Positions 17,328-24,823 of a stretch of DNA of 64,000 nt are shown piece after piece. Numbering within the stretch: the stretch's first letter is position 1; each line of letters starts with the position of its first letter. The stretch covers positions 310,001 to 374,000 of the forward strand of contig CAWAVV010000005.1 in the NCBI GenBank assembly GCA_963785565.1. Reading direction: 5' to 3'. Source of the stretch: AP-15 sp963785565. GTDB taxonomy: Bacteria; Pseudomonadota; Alphaproteobacteria; ATCC43930; CGMCC-115725. The notes beneath the pieces were generated by a model that was not told the DNA's origin, made no database searches, and was given only the letters and a program-made list of their open reading frames with translations. A program made the translations under genes and the position numbers.

Positions 17328-20036
17328 ATGCCAGTTAAAACGATCGAGTTTCAGCTTCTCCTGGCTTGCCTCCGTCCAGAGCGACCGGACGCGGCGGTGA
17401 TCAGGCAGATGGTGGCCGGCGACATCGACTGGAGGCTGTTTGCGCAAAAGGCGATACGTCATGAAGTAGCTGGGTTGGCGGGGCGAGCCTTGTCTCGGCT
17501 CGCGTCCGACCTGGTGCCAGACGACATCCTCGATGCCTTCAGCGTGATCATTGACCGGACACGCAGGCGAAACCGCGCACTGTTCAATGAGCTGACGATT
17601 ATACTCGAAGCTCTGGCGGCGAACGGTGTCGAGGCAATTCCGTTCAAAGGCCCGGTCCTGGCGATCCAGGCCTACGGGGACCCAGGCCTTCGCATATTCG
17701 ACAGTCTGCATTTCCTAATTCGAGATCCCGATACTGTTCCGACCATCGCGACCCTGAGCGACCTCGGATATGAGCGCCAAGGACAGTTGACTGCGGCGCA
17801 GTTTGCGATGATCCAGCGCCTTCAGGGTCATGAGATTCTGCTCAAGAAGGCGCGAGGGACCGTCGCCAAGCCTCATACGCGGCTGACGCCGTTGAACATG
17901 GCGTTCGATATCGACTACGCAGGATTATGGCGCCGGGTGCAGCGCTCGCATCTGGACGCTCGCAGCATGCGGACACTGGCGCCGGAAGATAATCTACTCG
18001 TTCTGGCGATCTTGGGCGCTAAGGAGATGTGGTGGAGTCTCAAGTGGGCGTGTGACGTCGCTGCATTCATCGGTACGCACTCGAAGCTCGACTGGATCGC
18101 CATCATAGAACACGCACGTGCGCAAGGCTGCCTACGCATCCTTCTGCTGGCAACGTCGCTGGCGCGCAGACATTTCAATTCGGCCGCTCCCGAGGCGATC
18201 ATCGCGGCGGAACGCGCCGACCGACTGATCGAACCGATGCTAGATCGGATAATGGCGTATTGGCAGCTCGAGGGGCCAGCGGGACCACAAAGCAGCAAGG
18301 CGCTCTTCATGGATCGGCAGCGTCTGCATGAGGGGTTTGTGCAGCGGACACGCTACCTGGCACGGACGGTGTTCCTGCCAACGCCGCACCATGTCGCGCG
18401 GACGTCACTGCCCCGTAAGTTGAACTTTGCCTATTTCCCGATCAAGATTGCGCATGACATTGCGGCGTTGCCGATTAGGCGCCGGCGTCTGCCGTTGTCC
18501 GCCTTGGCGGGCACAACCGGTAAGGGGGTGGACCTCGCGGATTCCCTGGCCGACCCGGACAGCGCCGCTGGCTGGGCGATCTGTGCCGGTCATCTTTATG
18601 ATTCGAAACGTTACGTAGAGGCGGTCGAGGCCAGCGATCGCGCGCTGAGCCTCAATCCCGGGGACGCTGACACGACGCGGGTGGGCATCCATGCCCGGCT
18701 GCATTCCTGTGACTGGCGCAGGCGCGAAGACGACAAACGGCGGATCACGGAAGGCCTGAGCGCGGGCCTGCACATGATCTCGCCATTCTTTCATCGAGCC
18801 ATTTGCGAATCCGACGCGGAGGCCTTGGCCTTTGCGCGATTTTGGGCACGGGCGTATTCGCAGTCGCTAGAGCCGCTGTGGCGCGGTGAGCGCTACCGGC
18901 ACGACAAGGCCCGCGTCGCTTATATGTCGGTAGAACTTCATGACCCCACTACCTGGTTGGTAGCGGGGGTCTTCGAACATCACGATACGACGCGGTTCGA
19001 AACCACCGGGATTTTGCTGGGTCCCAGGGATGGGAGCGAAATGCGCCGACGGATCGATACCGGATTTGGCCACCTCGTCAGCGTGCATGCGATGACCGAC
19101 CGCGAAGCCGCGAGGTTGTTGCGCGAGCTGGAGATCGACATCATCATCGATCTGAAGGGAAACACGGGTGACAGGCGCACCGGAATTCTCGCCCATCGAC
19201 CGGCGCCCGTGCAGGTGAACTATTTGGGATACCCCGGCACGATGGGCGTGGACTTCATCGATTACATTGTGACCGACCGCATCGTGATTCCTGAAGAACA
19301 ACGGGTCCACTACAGCGAGAAAGCGGTGTATCTGCCCCACTGCTATATGCCGAACGACAACAAGAACCGAATCGCAGAGAGAACGCCAAGCCGTGTCGAA
19401 GCAGAATTGCCGGAAGAGGGCTTGGTCTTCGCCTGCTTCAACCACACTTACAAGATCGGGTCGGAAATATTCGATGTTTGGATGCGGCTCTTGCACGCAG
19501 TCGACGGCAGTATCCTGTGGCTTCGTCACGCCGATACCGCGGCGATGGGTAATTTGCTACGTGAGGCAAGAGCCCGCGGCATTGCGCCAGACCGGATTGT
19601 ATTTGCACCGCATGTGCCGAACAGAGACGATTATTTCGCGCGCCACCGCCTGGCCGATCTGTTTCTCGACACGCTGCCCTTCAATGCTCACGCTACCGCG
19701 AACGATGCACTTTGGGCTGGGCTGCCTGTCCTGACATGCCAAGGCAACACAGCCTTCGCCCGCGTAGCGGCGAGCCAGCTTCACGCGATCGGCCTGCCGG
19801 AATTGGTAACGTCGTCGCTGGCCGAATATGAGGCGTTGGCGCTTGCGTTGGCGCGTGATCCCGAACGTCTTACCGCAATCAGGGCGAAACTCGCCCGCAA
19901 TCGGGGGACCGAGCCCCTGTTCGATACAGCCCGTGTCACCCGGAATTTGGAGACCGCCTACACGATTATGTGGGACCGGACCCAGCGCGGCGAGGCGCCC
20001 GAGAGCTTCTCGGTTTTGGACGGGTCTCTACGCTGA
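17328..20036 (+). CDS. NTP_transf_5-like / OGT-like fusion with degenerate catalytic motifs, copy C
   Basis: Protein of 902 residues (948 if the ATG at 17190 is used). It has the copy A domain order but a shorter TPR part. The nucleotidyltransferase metal pair DLD is replaced by SLH (codons 17703-17711), though PFKGP is kept. In the GT41 domain the STDFRDH block reads SVELHDP, so the catalytic-type histidine is a proline (codon 18945), while GYPGTMG, YKIGSEIF and HATANDALW remain. Both active sites therefore look damaged, yet the frame is intact over 2.7 kb and the fold-forming residues are kept. A binding, regulatory or partner role is likely. An altered catalytic mechanism using the nearby His of SVELH cannot be excluded. 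Confidence 0.78.
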   Translation: MPVKTIEFQLLLACLRPERPDAAVIRQMVAGDIDWRLFAQKAIRHEVAGLAGRALSRLASDLVPDDILDAFSVIIDRTRRRNRALFNELTIILEALAANGVEAIPFKGPVLAIQAYGDPGLRIFDSLHFLIRDPDTVPTIATLSDLGYERQGQLTAAQFAMIQRLQGHEILLKKARGTVAKPHTRLTPLNMAFDIDYAGLWRRVQRSHLDARSMRTLAPEDNLLVLAILGAKEMWWSLKWACDVAAFIGTHSKLDWIAIIEHARAQGCLRILLLATSLARRHFNSAAPEAIIAAERADRLIEPMLDRIMAYWQLEGPAGPQSSKALFMDRQRLHEGFVQRTRYLARTVFLPTPHHVARTSLPRKLNFAYFPIKIAHDIAALPIRRRRLPLSALAGTTGKGVDLADSLADPDSAAGWAICAGHLYDSKRYVEAVEASDRALSLNPGDADTTRVGIHARLHSCDWRRREDDKRRITEGLSAGLHMISPFFHRAICESDAEALAFARFWARAYSQSLEPLWRGERYRHDKARVAYMSVELHDPTTWLVAGVFEHHDTTRFETTGILLGPRDGSEMRRRIDTGFGHLVSVHAMTDREAARLLRELEIDIIIDLKGNTGDRRTGILAHRPAPVQVNYLGYPGTMGVDFIDYIVTDRIVIPEEQRVHYSEKAVYLPHCYMPNDNKNRIAERTPSRVEAELPEEGLVFACFNHTYKIGSEIFDVWMRLLHAVDGSILWLRHADTAAMGNLLREARARGIAPDRIVFAPHVPNRDDYFARHRLADLFLDTLPFNAHATANDALWAGLPVLTCQGNTAFARVAASQLHAIGLPELVTSSLAEYEALALALARDPERLTAIRAKLARNRGTEPLFDTARVTRNLETAYTIMWDRTQRGEAPESFSVLDGSLR

Positions 20037-20180
20037 GGTCGAGCTGGCGCCCATAGCGAACGCGGCATCAGAGCATCCTCGATCACTCCACACGACCTTA
20101 AGACTTATGCATAAAGCGGCGCCTAGCCGTACGAATTTGACAGTTAGTACCCGATTCCATGTTGCGTTATTCCCGCGAAA

Positions 20181-20432
20181 GTGGAAACTCGGAGCACCAA
20201 AGAGGAGCAGGCGAGCATCACAATTTTGTGCCATGACGGCGTTCCATGCGGCATGATGAGCTTGGAGATCAGCAGCGACACCGCTCAGGTGATGATGCTC
20301 GTAGATGGCGACAGAACGGCGGACGTAATTGCAGGTTTGTTCAATCGGGACGCCACACCCGTGCCAAAAGACGAAATCGTCCGCGCCTTCACAGTATTTC
20401 CAACAGGTCTGCTTAACTGGCACGACCGATGA
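20181..20432 (+). CDS. small PqqD-like protein
   Basis: Open frame of 83 residues with a GTG start and no clear ribosome-binding site. Residues 27-80 (SSDTAQVMMLVDGDRTAD, then VIAGLF and a final GLLNW) follow the PqqD pattern of a leader-binding winged-helix domain: an aliphatic helix, D-G-x-R-T, a second helix and a closing GLL. It lies between copy C and the fucosyltransferase-like gene, 92 bp before the latter. If real, it would be a stand-alone peptide chaperone beside the fused one at 15811. The match is by pattern only and the gene could be spurious. Confidence 0.45.
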   Translation: METRSTKEEQASITILCHDGVPCGMMSLEISSDTAQVMMLVDGDRTADVIAGLFNRDATPVPKDEIVRAFTVFPTGLLNWHDR

Positions 20433-20524
20433 GATGGCCGGGCGGATAACTCGCAACATCGCAGCGCTACTCGGATCACGGCAGGAGCAGATCTGATCTA
20501 ACCCGGATCATTCTTTGATGGGGC

Positions 20525-22141
20525 GTGCCAGTGGATGTTCAGAAGGATCTCGCTGAAGCTATCGAGGCAGTGCGACATGGCTCGCTCGCCGAAGCGGAAA
20601 GCGGATGCAGATCCATTCTCGCTCTATTTCCGCGTCACTATCATGCACTAATTCTTCTGGGTGAGATCCTAGTTCGAAGGGGACAGGAGACGGACGGGCG
20701 GGCCGCCACCGAGGGGGCTGAAATGTCCAAGCCCGGTCCTAACTTCCGCTTCACCCAGCTTGCGACCGAACGTTTTCGAACGGCCTTTGGCCCCGCTGTG
20801 CCGGCGCGTCCAGAAATAGTTGAGGGTGGACGCCGCGTGCAAATGCTGTCCCTTGGCCAAAACGGCAGATTCGGCAACCAGTTGCTCCAATACGCGTTCG
20901 TCCGATTGTACGCGGAGCAGCATGGTCTCGTTGCGGAGTTTCCCGATTGGATCGGCCGCGATATTTTCGATTTCGACGATCCATTTCCGAGTGCCAAATT
21001 ACCGATCCTCAACGAAAAAAATGCCGACTTGTTCGGCTCTTTACAGGGGCGTACTGGTCAGGTATTCGCCGATCGAGATATCAGCGGTTATTTCCGTGGT
21101 AACACGAAGGAATGGGGCGCGTGGAGATCTCAATTTTGCAAAATCTTTGCACCGGGGCACAAGGTGCAAGGATTACTCGCGCAAGCGCTCGATAACCTTC
21201 GCTCCCGGGGGAAAACCATAGTGGCGATCCACCTCAGGCGCGGCGATTATGGCTATGGCCGGTTCTGGGTGGCGCCCTCGGGATGGTACCTCGCATGGCT
21301 CAGGACGATATGGGCCACGCTTGATCGGCCAGTCCTTTATGTCGCCTCCGATCTCGCCGGGCTACATGCCGATTTTGCCGATTTCACCCCGTGTTCGGCA
21401 GATCAGCTCGGTGTCGAGATTCCCGGCGTCAACTTCCTTGTTGATCATCACGTCTTGCGTCACGCGGACCATGTCGCGATATCCAACAGCTCATTCTCCT
21501 TTACTGCGGCGATGCTGAACGAGTGGGCGCGTTCCTTTCTGCGTCCGGAGCCCAATCTTCGCAAGCTCGTCGCATTCGATCCGTGGGCCTCCGAGCTTTT
21601 ATGGGAGGCGATTGTCGAGCCCCGAGCGGTCGCCGGCCCCGAGCGCCGACTGGTTCAGAAGCAACTTCTCCCGACCGACACCGTCGTCTATTGGGGCATC
21701 TATTGCAGCGCATGGACTAATTACGTGCGATCAGTTCAAAGAACCCTGAGGATATTTGAAACAGAAGGTCACACCTCCCTTGCCGACACACTGGGAAGAC
21801 GAAAGATTTTACATGTTCGATTACTCGTCCTGGAGGATACACATATTGTCTATAGATTTTTTAAGGAGGTTAATGACAATCTCATACAAGCACAGGTCGA
21901 TATGATACTCTTTCGGTTGGATACAGAACGGGCAATAAATGCCGTGTCGCGTGAACTTTCGGCGATCGGTTACAGGATTGTCCGGCTTTCGAAAAACCCG
22001 CTTACGAGGGTAAATCCTCACTCGATCAAGGGGGGGAGTTATTTGGCGATAAACGAGGGTCTGGCAACACCCTCGCGGTCTCTCTTGTTGCCCTTCTACC
22101 TCAATACACGAAAACTGTTGCGAGGATTTGTCGGCGGCTGA
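20525..22141 (+). CDS. TPR / GT11-like alpha-1,2-fucosyltransferase with extra C-terminal domain
   Basis: Protein of 538 residues, GTG start. Residues 1-50 are a TPR-like helical pair. Residues about 105-350 match the GT11 fucosyltransferase family: GQNGRFGNQLLQYAFVRL at the start and the GDP-fucose-binding HLRRGDYGYG (HxRRxD type), then HADHVAISNSSFSF. Residues about 385-530 form an additional domain (VVYWGIYCSAWTNYVRSV onward) similar in pattern to the end of FkbM-type methyltransferases, but with no clear SAM site. The last 400 bp of DNA (about 21700-22060) is visibly richer in A and T than its surroundings, which suggests a transferred or fused segment. Transfer of fucose or a similar deoxysugar is likely; the acceptor is unknown. 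Confidence 0.75.
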   Translation: MPVDVQKDLAEAIEAVRHGSLAEAESGCRSILALFPRHYHALILLGEILVRRGQETDGRAATEGAEMSKPGPNFRFTQLATERFRTAFGPAVPARPEIVEGGRRVQMLSLGQNGRFGNQLLQYAFVRLYAEQHGLVAEFPDWIGRDIFDFDDPFPSAKLPILNEKNADLFGSLQGRTGQVFADRDISGYFRGNTKEWGAWRSQFCKIFAPGHKVQGLLAQALDNLRSRGKTIVAIHLRRGDYGYGRFWVAPSGWYLAWLRTIWATLDRPVLYVASDLAGLHADFADFTPCSADQLGVEIPGVNFLVDHHVLRHADHVAISNSSFSFTAAMLNEWARSFLRPEPNLRKLVAFDPWASELLWEAIVEPRAVAGPERRLVQKQLLPTDTVVYWGIYCSAWTNYVRSVQRTLRIFETEGHTSLADTLGRRKILHVRLLVLEDTHIVYRFFKEVNDNLIQAQVDMILFRLDTERAINAVSRELSAIGYRIVRLSKNPLTRVNPHSIKGGSYLAINEGLATPSRSLLLPFYLNTRKLLRGFVGG

Positions 22142-22220
22142 TCCTCGGTGACACTGAAATCGGCCCCGGATGTGAGCGCTGCCCGGTCGGCAGCGGGCGC
22201 CCCGCGCGAAGGAACGGACT

Positions 22221-23294
22221 ATGCTGGGACTACCTCGTCGAGACCGGCGTCGGCGCGATCGAGTCGTTTCAAAGATCGAGGAGATTCAAAATGTGCTCGG
22301 CGGGCTGAGCCAGCGGCCTATTCTGAAAGTGGTGCTTCTATCGCGGCAGAGACGGCACTTTTGCGAGCAGGAAATCGGGGCGGCCGCGATCGAAGGCGTC
22401 GAATTCACTGTCCTTCCGCGCATCGCCGATGTTCTGCAATCGGGCGCGGTCTTCGACCTCGCCATCCTGTGCTGCCACCTGGAGGGCGGCGAAGAGGCGG
22501 TCTTGTTCGAGGCGCGAAGGCGCGGCCTCGCAACGCTCTACGGAGTGTGGTTCTGGGACAACCACCATCACATCCACAGCAACATCCGGATCGCGATGCT
22601 GACCGACCTCGTCTTCGTCTCGCACTGGCATGAGCGGCAGCATCTGAACCTTCCCGCCGCGCTCGCCGCCGCGCATGTTCCAGCCTATTCCCGGCAGTGG
22701 TCGCCGGGCGCCATCGCCCGGCATTATCCGGTCGGGCTGCCGGCCGAGCGGCGGAACGGATTGTTCGGCGGCTTCGGCCGCTACGCCTGGGCCGTCGAGC
22801 GCAACCGCTTGATCGAGGCGCTCGCGGCGGCATGCCCGGAACACGGTCTTACGCTCGGCAACGTCGATGCTTATTTCCAGATTTCGGCCGCCGAGCGCCT
22901 TAGAAGCTGGATCGAACACAAGGTGCAGCTGATCGTGCCGATTAACCGCGACGCCTCGACCAGGATCTTCGAGGCGCTGATGACCGGCCAAATACCCCTC
23001 GTGCCCGACGACGTGCCGGACTTGGACCGCATGGTCAGCCCGGAGATTCAGGCGGCGCTGCCGATCCTCCGGTACCGGACGTTCGACACTGCGTCTGCCG
23101 CAGCCGCCTGGCGGCAGGCCTTGGTGCTGTTCGACGAGGCGGGCGCCGCGGGTGTGCTGCGGCGGCACGAATTCGCCCGTGACCGCCACAGCCTCGCAAC
23201 CCGCCTCGCCGATTTTGCGGGCTTTCTGCGCCGTCCAGGACCGTTCAAGCTCGTCGGCGACGGCCGGTTTCTCTCCTGGGAGCACTGGCATTGA
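22221..23294 (+). CDS. GT-B-like glycosyltransferase, CgeB/YkvP-like
   Basis: Protein of 357 residues; the ATG at 22221 has AAGGA 8 nt upstream. The recognisable part is the C-terminal half, NRDASTRIFEALMTGQIPLV, which has the R-x-F-E-x-x-x-x-G-x-x-P pattern of GT-B proteins such as CgeB and YkvP. LTDLVFVSHWHERQHL and HYPVGLPAE fit the end of the N-terminal domain. An unusual DNHHHIHSN segment lies near residue 115. It is the last rightward gene before the convergent ATP-grasp gene, whose stop is 30 bp away. Nucleotide-sugar transfer is likely but no donor can be named. Confidence 0.65.
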   Translation: MLGLPRRDRRRRDRVVSKIEEIQNVLGGLSQRPILKVVLLSRQRRHFCEQEIGAAAIEGVEFTVLPRIADVLQSGAVFDLAILCCHLEGGEEAVLFEARRRGLATLYGVWFWDNHHHIHSNIRIAMLTDLVFVSHWHERQHLNLPAALAAAHVPAYSRQWSPGAIARHYPVGLPAERRNGLFGGFGRYAWAVERNRLIEALAAACPEHGLTLGNVDAYFQISAAERLRSWIEHKVQLIVPINRDASTRIFEALMTGQIPLVPDDVPDLDRMVSPEIQAALPILRYRTFDTASAAAAWRQALVLFDEAGAAGVLRRHEFARDRHSLATRLADFAGFLRRPGPFKLVGDGRFLSWEHWH

Positions 23295-23324
23295 GGCATC
23301 TCGATGGGGCGATGCAAAGCCATG

Positions 23325-24545
23325 CTAGGCGCCCGCCTCCGGCTGCGCTCCGCTTCGGGCCTGGCGTCTTTCGTTCATCGCGCTCGCGAGCGCGATGAGG
23401 GCCTGCATCAATTGAGGCTCGTCGAACGGCACGTCCAGATCGCACTCCAGGAAAGCCGCCCCCGTCGGATCGCGCATCAGCTCCTCCGGAAAGAGCGGTA
23501 TCACGAGTTCCGACGCCAATGGCGCTGGCGCTGCCGGCGTGCCTCCGCTGAACGCGTCGTGCAGTGCTGCGGCAAGATCGATGCCGGCATGGATCCCTAC
23601 CCGGAACAGTGGAGCCGGCCGCGGATTGAACTCGACCGCGTAAGGCTTCCCGTCCTCGTCGAGCATGAAATCCATGCTGCCCACGCCGCTGTAGCCGACA
23701 TGGGCCGCGAACGTCTCGACCGCAAGCGCGATTTCCGGAATGTCTGTAAGGCGGACAACCGTGCTCGGCCCGGTCACCGGCGGAAAGACCTGCTCCTTGA
23801 TTGCCGTCACGCCGGCCCATACCTGGCCGCGGTAGGCGACGAAACAGCGGTGCACCGGGATGCCGCTGACAAAGCCTTGAATGCTCAGGCGCAGCGACTT
23901 CTCATCGACGAATTCGCCGAGCGCGCGGTCCAGCATGCGGCGTATGCGTTCACCGCGCGCCGGCTTCGAGGGGGGGCGCATCAAGAGCGCCTCGACTGCG
24001 CGCCGAAGCTGAAGCTCATCACGGCAGATGCGCACAGCGCCGCCGGCGTAGGTATCGTCAGATTTGACGACCGCCGGATAGCCGTGCCGGCCGACGAAGA
24101 TCATGGCGTCATCGAGCGTGGCGACCGGCGCGCTCGGCGGCACTCTGACGCCACAGGCTCGGGCGATCTGCTGCACCTCTTCGCGGCGTCCCCACGCATG
24201 GCGGAAGCGCGCGGCGCCGAGCGAGCAGTCGATGAGCGTGCGCGCCTTCGTGCGTCGACCAGCCACCCAGCAATGCCCGGCCGCAAGAAAGCGCAGCATG
24301 CGTAAGGCCTTCTCGTCCGCAGGAATGACGATGTCGGGACGCCAGCGCTCGATCTGCTTGAGCAGCCAGCGCGAACAGCTCAGCGGTTGCTCGATGGCGA
24401 ACCGCTCGTTGATAAAAGCGGATTGGTTGAGACGCGTTCGGCGGGTTGCCGCGACCGCGACCTCGAAGCCAGCAGCCCGCAGGATTTTTGGCAGACGCGT
24501 CGGACTGACCCAGCGTTCCTCCAAGGCAAATAAGAGCGCGCGCAC
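23325..24545 (-). CDS. ATP-grasp enzyme
   Basis: Protein of 406 residues starting at GTG 24545 with GAGGGA about 6 nt upstream. The fold follows carbamoyl-phosphate-synthase-like ATP-grasp proteins: an N-terminal Rossmann-like part (LPKILRAAGFEVAVA, PDIVIPADEKALRML), then GYPAVVKSDDTYAGGAV with the ATP-binding lysine, EFVDEKSLRLSIQGFV and the metal-binding VGSMDFMLDEDG...YAVEFNPRPAP with the E-x-N pair. ATP-grasp enzymes ligate an activated carboxylate to an amine or thiol and appear in peptide-tailoring pathways. It lies on the opposite strand between the GT-B-like gene and copy D. Whether the substrate is a peptide or a sugar acid cannot be told. Confidence 0.78.
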   Translation of the reverse strand: MRALLFALEERWVSPTRLPKILRAAGFEVAVAATRRTRLNQSAFINERFAIEQPLSCSRWLLKQIERWRPDIVIPADEKALRMLRFLAAGHCWVAGRRTKARTLIDCSLGAARFRHAWGRREEVQQIARACGVRVPPSAPVATLDDAMIFVGRHGYPAVVKSDDTYAGGAVRICRDELQLRRAVEALLMRPPSKPARGERIRRMLDRALGEFVDEKSLRLSIQGFVSGIPVHRCFVAYRGQVWAGVTAIKEQVFPPVTGPSTVVRLTDIPEIALAVETFAAHVGYSGVGSMDFMLDEDGKPYAVEFNPRPAPLFRVGIHAGIDLAAALHDAFSGGTPAAPAPLASELVIPLFPEELMRDPTGAAFLECDLDVPFDEPQLMQALIALASAMNERRQARSGAQPEAGA

Positions 24546-24823
24546 GCGAAGTCCCTCTGGTGCCCTGGAGAGTGGCAACCATTGATTAACGGAAGATAAA
24601 CCAGCACTCCCCAGATCCCGATGCCGATCAACACGAATATTCCAATTTTCTCGCGTGCGTGGCAAGGCTTAGCCCGCGACGGGCGAGTAGCAGTGGCCGT
24701 CATCGTCAGCTCAAAGGAATGGCGGATGAGCATCACCCCGCCCTCTATCGCCAGCCTGGGTGTTCCGGAAATGATCGCCGGCGTCACATGCGTCCGTCGT
24801 CTGCTCGCGAGGATTTTCGGACC

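Noticed and set aside
22338..23291. 317-codon reverse-strand frame across the GT-B-like gene
   Set aside because: The + strand frame has GT-B motifs and a ribosome-binding site; the reverse frame has neither.
24380..24703. reverse-strand frame with one membrane helix upstream of the ATP-grasp gene
   Set aside because: It has a plausible helix but no stop before the ATP-grasp start and would overlap that gene out of frame by more than 150 bp.
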